A stretch of 64,000 nt of DNA from Chrysoperla carnea (taxonomy: Eukaryota > Arthropoda > Insecta > Neuroptera > Chrysopidae), in assembly GCF_905475395.1 (NCBI RefSeq), contig NC_058342.1, positions 36,798,140-36,862,139 on the forward strand. The letters are read 5' to 3'. A model generated the notes under the pieces. The model was not told where the DNA came from. It saw only the letters and a program-made list of their open reading frames with translations, and did not search any database. Of this stretch, positions 25,301 through 35,500 are shown piece after piece. The translations under genes were made by a program, and so were the position numbers. The stretch's first letter is position 1, and each line of letters begins with the position of its first letter.

Positions 25301-28300
25301 AGATACGGATATGACAAAAAGTGATAAACTTGTTCATTCACTGACTATCATTCGATAATTAGTAGGTCTTAGAAGGTTTCATTTAATAATATTGAAATAT
25401 GGAAGAAATTTAAAAAAAAAGTATAAAATGATTTAATTGGATTTGGTCAAATTATCCGACCTTTTATATTCTTATTATATTATTGACAGAAAACAAATAT
25501 TATTTTGAGTAAACATTGCATTATTGATATCACGCCCATTAATGGGCGATCAATAAGAAATAAGAATCACCAGGTCGTTACAGACTATAGTACGTATTTA
25601 TTTAAGTTTTTAAACATATCTACTTACCTACCTTCTTATATTTACAGGAAGTAGGTAACTATCTTAACATTCTTAACTAGAACAACTTACCAGAAGTTAG
25701 TTCAACAACTAAACTAACTAACTAGCTAACTAACTTATATTATTTATTACTTGATCTAATTAAAATAATAATAATATTTTAATTGAATGTTCATTATACC
25801 ACCCACGTTTGGGTAAGTACTTACTTAAGCATGAAAGTGTAATGAATGTTAGGTGAGATTGAGCTAAAACTGAACAGAAATCATTTGAAATATCCACGAC
25901 TCAAAAGTATATACATAAAGTGCTAGCATGTATAGAATACCTATTGCTACTAGTTTTGTATAACTTTTATTAACACTATATTACACTATTAGTGCAGGCG
26001 CTGAGTCGGTTTAGTATTTACAGGTAATACCGAACAAGAAGGTTATTTTGATGTATTTTGACACGCTGAATCCGAATTTTCAACTTACTCATCGCTCAGA
26101 GTGCTGAGGCAATTTGTTATAAACAAATTAATTGTTTATACAGATATTATGGCCTGAAATTACTGCAAAATTCGTGATATCTCAAAAACTACTAATCAGA
26201 TCGCCAAATGAATCCGATTTTTGTAATTTTTGGGTCAAAATTACCCTATCTACAGAGTTTTATCGAAATCCGAGATAAATTTTTTTTTTCGATTTTCTCG
26301 ATTTTTTTAAAGGGGTACCCCTTAAAAAAATTTCGTAAAATCGAAAAAAAAATTTCCTCTCCGATTTCGGTAAAACTTTGTAGATAAGGTAATTTTGACC
26401 CAAAAATTACAAAAATCGGATTCATTTGACGATTAGAGTACCAGTTTTTGAAATATCACCTGAAATTAGTGCAAAATTCGTGATATCTCAAAAACTACTA
26501 CTCCAATTGTCAATTGAATGGGATTTTTGTAATTTTTGGGTCAAAATTACCTTATAAACAGAGTTTTATCGAAATCGGATATGAATTTTTTTTTTCGATT
26601 TTCTCGATTTTTTCAAAGGGGTACCCCTTAAAAAAATTTCAAAAAATCGAGAAAAAAAATTTCCTTTCCGATTTCGGTAAAACTTTGTAGATAAGGTAAT
26701 TTTGACCCAAAAGAGTCAAAAATTGGATTCATTTACCGAAATCGGGTAGCATATCCTTCCGATTTCCACCCGATGCCACCCCTGTGCCCACCACCTTTTT
26801 TGAAGGCTGGATCTGCGCCTGGCGTATTTCTACAATTAACTCAGTCAATTGTTTCTTTTAACTTGTTTTAATTGATTGTTATTTAGGTGAACAGTGTTCC
26901 ACAAACAAAACCACAAATGGATAGAAGTCAAGATAACATCACGGACGATTCGATAGAAACAATCGATGCAGATGCAAGTGCAGGTGCAAGTGTTGAGGGT
27001 AGTAGGTTGGCAGAGAATGTTTGTGGTAGCGAAAAATATTTATTTGAACGCGAGCATATTGATAATGATGACCCACATAATATTTTAATAAAGGACTCAA
27101 CGAACGCAACAAACTCATTTATTCGTACACAAGTGCAAAGTATCAACAAAGAAATTAGTGAATTAGATAATCGAATGCATAACATACACATTATTAGTTC
27201 TTCGAAAGCAAGCAAAGCAAACCAAAAGCTACGAACGAGACCTAGAAGCAGAAATAGGAAGAAAAATAGAACTAGAACTAAAACTAGAACTAGGAGTAAG
27301 AGTAAGAGTAAGATCGAGTCAGAGAACTATGAACATATTTATGAAACAATACAAGAATCTGAAGCAAACGAACCAATCTATTCATTACCTTACGAATACG
27401 AATACGATCCTGATTCAGACATCATCGTTCAACGTACACTAACCAGGTACCTAATATTATTATTATTAATCTAACATCTCCCTATATATTCTAAAATAAC
27501 ACTTACTAATTTAATGAGTTTGATAAGTCTGTGAATTTATAAATCTTTCTATTTTCCTCATAGTCATATCTCCCGATTTAGGCCTCAGATCGAAATTTGG
27601 TAAATAACTTTTCCATTTGTTTTGATAAGCTTAATTTACTTGTATAATTTTCTGGTTTCAATAACAGAACACCATGTATAACATCTTTTTTTCATATACA
27701 GCATGTTATATATCATGCAATTTAATATTGAAGTTAATTAGTAATTATTTTGTTTGAATAGTGTTTCAGTTGATAAGAAAAAAAGAAGTAAACATAAAAA
27801 TATATCAACAAATACTAATACTTATACTAATTACAATAATATTAATAACAATGGTTTGCTGCAACTACCAACACCAAGTGTACCTGTACGAGCAACACCA
27901 ACAACAACTCTATATGAGAATTCACCAAGTGCTTATAATACCTGTGCTAAGTGCTACAACATAGATGGAGCTTGTTCAAACAGTAACCAGCATAGTTCAA
28001 TAGCTACGTCTACAACTGCAGCTAAAACTACAAGTTTAACATGCAAACTAGGCTGTAATCATAAAAACAGGTACAATACAATACATATATTATTGATCCA
28101 TCTACGATTATTAATTAATTTTTATTTAATAATTTATTTTAAATAGATCAATATTACAATTATGTTCATCTGGCCACTACAATCAACATTATCGATACTC
28201 TACCTCTACTTCGAATTCGAATTCGACTTCGACTCAACGTTTAATTCAATCGAATTCAACAAATAACCATGGCATTATACCAATGATACCGATGTCAATG

Positions 28301-29802
28301 CAGACCAATTGTATCGCTACAAATCCACCTAAATTTAAAGCTAAAAATTCAAGTGCAAAAAGAAGTCTCATGCATGGTTCCAAGTCCTTACCTAATGCTA
28401 ATGCTAATGTTCAAATATCAGCTGACACAATGTACACAAACATGGAGAATTTACATCAAACAATTTTATTGCAACAGCAACTGTTTAGACGTGCTTTGAA
28501 TCAACAAACAAAAGATCCAGTACCAGGTGTATCAGTGGCAGTATCAGAACGTTCTAGTACTAATACGACTAGTTGCACATTCCCTGGTGGATCGACCAAA
28601 ACCTTCGACCTTCATCAAACCGAACCTCATGCTTCTGTTTCTACTTCTACGTCCAACGATCAAGAGTTAAAAATGGAATGGAAGGTGAAACGACGACCAA
28701 ATGGTACACGATATATTACTAGACGACCAATACGTAATCGTATATTACGTAATCGAACCAAAGAAATCATTGAAGAACGTACTGGTGGGGATTTGACTAC
28801 GTCACCGGGTACGGAAGATGATACGTGTTCCGAAATCAAGGTATACTGACACTTATTACATTTATACTTCAACTTGTCTTGTCTGCACTATTTAGAGACA
28901 ACCATGAGCGTCGCCAAGGAGGCGCAGGTAGGGGTAGCTGCCCCCTTCTAGAGATGTCTACTGAATTCAAAATTTCAGTTATCGGATGATTCTCACCAGT
29001 ATCAATCCAGATTCTAGTGTATCTGGCCCCCCCCCCCTTCAATTTAACTCTAGATCCACGCCTGTTTTCATTTCATTCTTTCCCCATTTTCCACAAAGCA
29101 CCTCTATTTGCCATCGGCTGGCGACGCTCTTGGAGACTAGTAGCTAGTAGTCTAAGAGCAAATGTTTTGGTAATGAAAGCTACCAAACTTAACCTATAAA
29201 ATTTGATTGTAATCAATTAAAATAAATCAATTCGATTTTGATTGCAGATTGGAAGATATTGGACAAAAGATGAACGTAGACGACACATATTGGATCGTGA
29301 ACATAAAAATAATAAAATTGATAGTTGTAAGAAATGTTTTAAGTGTGTTCCAGTACCAGAACCAGTACCAGTACCTGTATCTGTATCTGTACCAACAAGC
29401 ATCATGTTAAATGCAAATAACATTCAAAAAACCAGTACTAGTCCAAATGAACTGCAGCTACAACCAATGGTTGCTGTTACTGATACTGATGGTACTGGAA
29501 TTGGTACTGGGACTGGTACTAGTACTGGTACAAATGACTTCCTACCAACATGTACCACATACTGTACATCATCTCCATCAACAGTGACACAGCAGCTTCA
29601 ACACACTCTCAAAAATAAAAAATCATTGAAATCAAAAAAGTCTCATAAAGATAAAGATAAAGATACAACAACAACAAAGATGGCGTTGCAGATGGATAAC
29701 GAGTACGACTTTAAAACTGTCCAAGATATGATTGTGAATGGTGCCACAAATACTCATAGTAATTCCAAAATGATTGGACTATTGTCCGTGACCACTGTCT
29801 AA
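19307..29802 (+). CDS. PDZRN3/PDZRN4-like E3 ubiquitin ligase, 3' five exons (5' part not found)
   Basis: Exons 19307-20116, 26887-27446, 27762-28070, 28147-28840, 29248-29802; all have GT-AG borders and compatible phases, giving 975 residues to the TAA. The first visible exon opens in the second half of a PDZ domain ([15 protein letters not shown]...[10 protein letters not shown]). A NWMDDIED motif near its end resembles the conserved stretch after the PDZ domains. Exon 4 carries [19 protein letters not shown] and exon 5 [13 protein letters not shown], both diagnostic of the LNX3/PDZRN C-terminal homology region. The protein ends LLSVTTV; the vertebrate paralogues also end SVTTV, a class I PDZ-binding motif. 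The middle is low-complexity (Ser-Ala, Val-Ser, Pro-Val and Gly-Thr dipeptide runs, a Lys/Arg-rich block). RING, TRAF-type zinc fingers and first PDZ should be upstream; I see no such exon between 11245 and 19306, so they may lie beyond the window with MON2 nested in an intron. An AATAAA lies at 29879. Confidence 0.88.
20212..20259. repeat. Perfect 17-bp hairpin
   Basis: Arms AAGACTAACATGGGCGT and its exact complement ACGCCCATGTTAGTCTT surround a 14-base loop (tgccaaagggaggg). The catgggcgttgccaaaggagg-like core recurs at about 28908, again shortly after a PDZRN exon. Confidence 0.7.
20785..21005 (+). repeat. Dispersed repeat beginning 'tactagctcgacccg' (RTE-like 3' relic)
   Basis: Shares ACTAGNTCGACCCG, CGTCAAACCTAGACATAAT, GAATCATGGAATTTGATAAAG and a taggacag...aaaaa end with 23595-23785, 44015-44090 (partial) and, inverted, 34975-35175. 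The opening motif resembles the 3' region of RTE-type retroelements common in insects; this assignment is from memory. Confidence 0.5.
21555..22030 (+). repeat. Dispersed repeat, inverted relative to 780-1195
   Basis: Second copy of the repeat described at 780-1195, lying in the PDZRN intron. It contains GCGCATTGAATACCATGCTC and TTGCAAATAAAACAATAT in the plus orientation. Confidence 0.75.
23048..23412. mobile_element. 365-bp element with ctacactgaaaaaaa ends and an internal tRNA-like box
   Basis: Starts CTACACTGAAAAAAAAATT and ends AATTTTTTTTTTCAGTGTAG (approximate complement). On the minus strand near 23325-23345 it contains GGTTCAAATCC, a good match to the Pol III B box. Upstream of that on the same strand is a D-loop-like AGTTAGTTAA. 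No tRNA cloverleaf is complete. Confidence 0.55.
23595..23785 (+). repeat. Second copy of the 'ctagttcgacccg' repeat
   Basis: Same block order as 20785-21005, including CGTCAAACCTAGACATAATC and ATGGAATTTGATAAAGGAAT. No coding capacity. Confidence 0.55.
24059..24482 (+). mobile_element. Helitron/Helentron-like non-autonomous piece
   Basis: Opens TATATTATAAATGCGAAAGTAA followed by a gtttgtttgttacgctttca stretch and closes AGCGAAGCGGGTGGGTATCA. These paired motifs are characteristic, from memory, of Helitron-like elements in insect genomes. No Rep/helicase coding sequence is present. Confidence 0.5.
25190..25325 (+). repeat. Copy of the 'tatacagggtgttctgttattga' repeat
   Basis: Begins TATACAGGGTGTTCTGTTATTGA and continues through GATCAGAGGCCTAATTTGGGAGA. 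17770-18000, 20500-20615 and 27560-27682 show the same order in the opposite orientation. Confidence 0.65.
26150..26750. repeat. Palindromic satellite-like repeat, two units
   Basis: Two units of roughly 305 bp, each centred on AAGGGGTACCCCTT (about 26311 and 26618) with TTTTCGATTTTCTCGATTTTT and its complement on the two sides. The same consensus as 13315-13960. Lies just before a PDZRN exon. Confidence 0.75.
27560..27682 (-). repeat. Copy of the acagggtgt-type repeat in a PDZRN intron
   Basis: Ends TTTCAATAACAGAACACCATGTATA and contains GGCCTCAGATCGAAATTTGG. It occupies much of the 315-bp intron between PDZRN exons 2 and 3 of the visible set. Confidence 0.65.
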
Positions 29803-30059
29803 CAGCTCACAGCTCACAACTCACTTCATCTTAAAATAGATAAAGTTTAGTGTAATACTATTTAATTGAAGTTATTGAAATAAATACCACGATACTCGAA
29901 ATAAAAAATACCATTAAAAAACATATAACAGACTTATATGTCGCTAAATATTGATATTTCAATTGCAACGCAATCATCGTCAGTAGCTAAATTTATTTAA
30001 CACATTACCTGGCGCTACAAACATTTTTCACGGAAAATATCTGTAACGCCGAGCATTAA

Positions 30060-30440
30060 TTTAAAATTTTCTAGAGAACTATTATAGAGTATTTTGAGCT
30101 AAAAGAAACAGATCTTATTTGATTATTGACTTTTCTTTTGTCTTTTGTGCGACAATGAACCTTCGACAAGGAACCCATAAAAATCTGCCATCATAGCTGG
30201 ATCCCATCGTCTTTGGTATCTTATTTCTATTGTTCGCACATGTTATTCTTCACTTATTCTTCTCGAATATACAGAGTCATTTAACTTTCAAAAATAGCAT
30301 TTACATGATCGGAGGCTCTCGCCACAACATAGGAACTGCAAAAGGCATTTTCTTTTGTTTACTTTTCATCCAATTTGGGACTTTCGAAAGTCCCATGTAA
30401 CAAGAAATGCGTCTTCTTTGATCATTACCCATATTTTTAG
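30060..30440 (-). pseudogene. Possible degenerate repeat-encoded protein relic
   Basis: The minus strand gives short peptide islands (MMADFYGFLVEGSLSHKRQ, MGLSKVPNWMK) broken by stops. They loosely resemble a repeated, uncharacterised insect protein family. The identification is weak and could be chance. Confidence 0.2.
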
Positions 30441-31659
30441 CCTTAAAACATCTGTAAATAATTTAACTTGATAAAATAATTACAAAAAAACTTGATTCGT
30501 AATATTTTGAATAATCTAATAGGTCAATTCTAGCGAAATTATAAAACATTAAATAAAACTGAAATTAGACTTGTCCCAAAACTTTGATGACTTGGTGTGT
30601 GAAAGATGAGGGTAGTGCAACAAAAATATATGACATCTATTCTGGTTGTCAAACCCCTGTTCCCTAGTGAAATCAATAATTACGGCTGTGTTTCGATAAA
30701 CACTGGGAGCCTCTTTCTGGTGAGAAAATCGTTCCGATATAGACTACCAGGTCATACCAAGGTCATGAATCACCGCCATTTTTGTACTACAAGCACTGGC
30801 GTTTTAGAGGTATTTGGTCTCAGCGTATATTGGAACATAACCTAGGTATTATGTAATAAAATTTGTTTCGAAATAATAAGATTTGATTCAGAATAAAAAA
30901 GATATAAAAGAATCTACTGGCAACCCTGTACAGTGTACAGTGTACACTACGTTTGTGGTTATCAATCAACGTTATTGTTAGTGTTCATTGTTCATTGTTA
31001 AGTGAGTCAATTTATTGTGCCAAAAAATAATAATTTTTATATAAAAATATGTCACATTTTAAAACGATTCTTGTTATTTTATTTACTTACCTAACCTAAC
31101 CTATTTATATCCACAGTATATCCCAGAAGTCGTCAGTCATTCACCCTTTAAAAAGGTCTTTCTTCAAAGGTAAGTCATATACAGAAAAATTCTGTAGACC
31201 AGGAAAGTAAAATTCTGTAGGCCAGGCCCATGCGCAAGGGAGGGGTTTTAGCGGTCAAAACCCCTCCCATTCTAACCCCTCCCAGAATTGAAACTCCTCT
31301 TGTCTTTGAAACGAGTATTTCAAACAGAAAACATGGATCTTGACGAGGACGTCGATTTTGATTGAAAGAAGAGGAAACGTTGGATAAGAGTTCAGGAAAA
31401 TTTTCAAAACCATGAGCGTATCCCCGATGAATACGACATAGAAGCGCGGAAGCCAAGGTTCGCGTCATAATAGACTCAACGCTCGAATATACAAGCTGAT
31501 TCAGTTGAAGATTATATATCGAATTTTGAATCATCGCAATAATTTATCAAATTTAGCTTGTCCCTTTCTCAATAAAATGAAATATTTTGATGAAAACTCT
31601 TGCTTGAATTTTTGAACTAGAATATTCAATTTTTCACGATGATTCCTGTGACATCTGGT

Positions 31660-31869
31660 GTCAAAAATTCACTCGAAGATTTTGATATTTGCTATAAAGA
31701 TGCGTTTCCGAATGTCTATTAAATGGTTCGCATTCTAGCAGTTTTGCCTGTGACAACAGCGACAAATGAACGCTCCTTTTCAAGTTTGCGTCGTCTCAGT
31801 ACATGCCTTAGATCGACAATGCTTGAAGATCCGCTAAACGATTTAATCTTACTTATTAAAAAACAGTGA
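31660..31869 (+). pseudogene. hAT-family transposase C-terminal (dimerisation) relic
   Basis: The plus frame contains ILAVLPVTTATNERSFSSLR followed by RSTMLEDPLNDLILLIKK, the hallmark of the hAT C-terminal dimerisation domain (ZMYM/THAP-associated type). A TAA at 31720-31722 interrupts it. Upstream, around 31320-31500, only broken coding traces remain. The flank at about 31220-31290 has the gcgcaagggaggggttt sequence often seen beside such elements. No terminal repeats could be paired. Confidence 0.75.
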
Positions 31870-32558
31870 TTGAATATCACATTTTGACCTAATTAAATGT
31901 TCTATTACTCGAAAAAAGAATTTCTTGTTTTTATTGACTTTATGACCTAACATGGCAAGCAAAAGTTTGGACCCTTTCAAAAAAAGACTTTTTTCAGTTT
32001 TTATCATGATTAAAATATAAAAAATGACCTCGTTTTAACAACAAAAAAGTAAGCCGTTTAAGGATAAAATAATGTTGAACAGTAAATGAACAAGGTATAA
32101 AAATTTGAAGTACGAACCTGTATTTAATTAGTTAGTAAGTGCATATGCTAGATGTCAGCACGAATAACAAAACACATAAAATCTGTGTGTTGTGTGTGAG
32201 GCTGCTAATGGAATTCCGTCATATTCTAAAAACAATGAGTGATGGTAATTTTTGAACAGCTGTGTGTTTGTGAACAAAATTAAGAAAATTTAATAAAAAT
32301 TCTTTAAATAAAACCATTCAAAATGTAAATCAAATGATAATGATTCGATTACAAATATTTTTATTTCAATAAAACATAAATTTTGATAAAATTTCATCAG
32401 CTGATTTGTGTCAATTTTAACTTAGTGCCAATTTACCCAAGAAAATTATAGGAAAATTGACTATCTGAAGAAGTATCATGAAACTATTAGAAAATTTTAA
32501 TGAAATTTATCATGGTTAATATAATTAATTGAGTTGAAAGTTATAAAATTGAATCAAG

Positions 32559-35500
32559 ATGGTCTCCCCGGAAAGCAAAACGAACTGTGATAAGAGTAAA
32601 CAAAGTACGAGTGCGATGTCTTCATTGGAGCAACAACCACAACCAGCTAGTGCAATTGCGACGACTACATCAGCTACATCCTCCACAGTGACCAACAATG
32701 AGTGTGGACAGCAACATAGACGTGGACATCGTCGTCAGGAGTCCATGTATGCGATGACTGGTTTGTATGCGGAAACTCAACCCACCGAAGAAGATAACGA
32801 TGAAGACTTACCAGATCATACAGAAAAGACTACAACTTGTTGTCATGAAACGGTTGTTATTAAATGCCATAGTCGAAATCCATCCTCTACAATTATTGAT
32901 AGGTAAGTTCTACCAATTTTTCATTTTCGAATTTCGTGTTTAATATTCCTTACTGGAGTGGTCACAAATCAGGAATTATTATTATTAAATTTGATTTTTA
33001 TTTATTTATCTCCTAGTGCCACCACCAAAACTTCGAAAAATTCGCCTATATTTCGGGGTATCGATGTAGTTTTAAAGGTTTAATGGTGGTATTGGCGATA
33101 TGCCCACGGAATATGAACGGGGTATTGTGAACATCGACAATACTCCATGAAAATTCCTCGAAAACACTAGCAAAATGTCTTCAAAACTATCCGAGACTGG
33201 AAGTATTCCGTAAATACGCCAGAAGAACACAGCAATACTCCATTGATATACAGTCAAAAGATCAGTAATATTTCACGGAAATTCCCCGTTTTCACCGTCA
33301 AAACGTGGCTTAAACCCTACCCATACTCCGTGAAAACTCTACAAAAGAGTGTACTCCGTAAAAAGTCGTAAGTTTCGACTGTGTGTGTTGTTTCCTCCTC
33401 AAGTGTTGTATAGTGTGTTGTGTCCGTCAGTTTATTGTCAGTTTCAAACAATAGGTGCTTTGTCGATACCGGGCGCCTTACATGAAAATGGATTCTTAAG
33501 GAGTAAACTCCAAAAACCTCAAAAATTTTCGGCTTTCTTATGTGTGCTGTGTCCGTCAGGTTATTGCCAGTTTCAAACAATAGATACTTTGTCGATACCG
33601 GACGCCTTATATGAAAATGGATTCTTAAGGAGTAAACTCCAAAACCTCAAAAATTTTCGGTGTTCCGGTTTGGGTTTTGTAAATTGAATTAAGTGCGTTT
33701 ATGAAGCGTTTTAAAAACGCTTTTGTGTCGCACAAAGTAATTTTAAAACGTGAAATGAAATGATGAATTTGATAAAGAAACAAAAATAAAGATAGCGACA
33801 TTACTGAGTTGTAAATGATTTCTTTTTAATTTTCAACTTTTAATTAAAATTAATTAGTTTAAAATTTTATTAATTAGTATGCAAATGTTTTTGTAATCAC
33901 AATCACTTACAAATCAAAACAAACAAATGTTCAATTTTACCAAACAGTAAGCATCCATTCATTGTCAATATTTTTGAACTAACCGGCGGTTTTTATTATT
34001 CGAATTTGTTATTTTTCTGTTGCAGGGAACGTGAAAAATCTCATGTCACATTTCCAGAACGCTCCAATATTTTATTGGATGATTCCAAGGAATGTGGAAT
34101 ATTAAATTGTAGGCCCATGTTCTTACAAAAATATGCTGGAATTAAGGTAAACTATTTTTTTTTTTTGGTCAACATATTTTTACAATTTTGTAAGGGTTTT
34201 AGTTTTACAGACCTCAATTAAGGTCCTAATTGACGTACAGAGCTGATTTGAGAGCCCCATTACTCATACTTCAAGCTCTTAAAACATATTGGGTCTTGGG
34301 TCTGTAGGACCCATCTTGTAAAGCGTTAGAGATAGAACAAAAGTTTAAATGTAAAAAATGTTCCTTATCAAAATATAAACAACTTTTGTTTGAAACATTT
34401 TTTTGTAAACGTCACTGTTTACTCACGAGGGCGCAAATTTTATAGTATGTATTATATGGGAATATCAGTTATGAATGTGTGGCTATTTAAGAGTGGATAT
34501 CTTTCTTTATTTACGTCATGTCAAAAAACAAATGATTGAGTCATTTTTTTATCATTCCTTAAATCAAGCATCGAGTATTGGATAAAAGTTTTGACATTTG
34601 ATAGTCAAACATGGCGGTCCAAGGAATAAGTCCGAAAAACTAACAGAAATACAACTTCTAGAATATCCAAAATATCGGATCAGATCACGTGCCTCAATTT
34701 ATTTTTTGACGATCGAACTTTCATTTTTCCCCTGTAAGAAAAATCTGCCTAAAAATTTCAATGATAATTTTGAAAAAAGTATGAGAAATTTATGGACTTT
34801 TCTTGAAAATGGCAGACAGGAATTTTGGTTATCAAAAACAGAAATTTGTTAATCTGGTAAAGTCTAGTCGAGTCTAAAAAATTTGTAGAAGCTAAATAAA
34901 TAAAACTTTCATGTGAACACTTATTATTCAAACATTAAATAATCGATATTTTGTTCTATTGATTATTATTACAGGGTGTTACAAGACAAACTTTATCTTA
35001 TATATTATTACTCCACAAGGTTTTTTCTTTCCTATCCTTATCCTCTCTTATTCCTTTATCAAAGTCCATGATTCACCCCTCCCCCCATTTTCAAGCTTAT
35101 TATGTCTAGGTTCGACGAAAAATATACTCACGATCTAAAAATGTACCGCTTAGGAAAAAACACGCTAGACAAATAATTTGAAGGAAAAAATTTTATAAAT
35201 TTAAATTGATTTTTGTTCATTTAGGCTACAGTTGGGTTGAATTAGGTTGGTTTTTTTTAAAAATTGGGTTGGCTTTGCGATAATTTATTTTAGGAGAATA
35301 TGATGATATTTTTCTTTCAAAAGGTAGCACTCTACTAAGCTTCTAATAATAATAAGAAATATTTAATAAGGGGGGGGGGGATATGACCATGATTATGGAG
35401 CTGTACTAATCAAAAATTTTTATTTATTTATATATTAGAAATAGTTTCAGTTGATATTGAACAATGAGCACGATTGAATTGCCCATAATTCCTGTGAGAC

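Larger units (their letters stand above)
20117..26886. other. Large PDZRN intron filled with repeats
   Basis: 6.8-kb intron between the first and second visible PDZRN exons. No coding exon recognised. Contains a hairpin (20212-20259), acagggtgt-family copies (20500-20615, 25190-25320), RTE-like relics (20785-21005, 23595-23785), the second arm of the 780-1195 repeat (21555-22030), a TIR element (23048-23412), a Helentron-like piece (24059-24482) and the palindromic satellite (26150-26750). Confidence 0.6.
29803..32558. other. PDZRN-Oatp intergenic region with transposon relics
   Basis: Carries the PDZRN 3' UTR (AATAAA at 29879), a possible degenerate minus-strand coding relic at 30060-30440, a hAT transposase remnant (31660-31869) and the presumptive Oatp promoter/5' UTR. 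A 32-bp segment at 29875-29906 reappears inverted at about 22551-22582. Confidence 0.5.
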
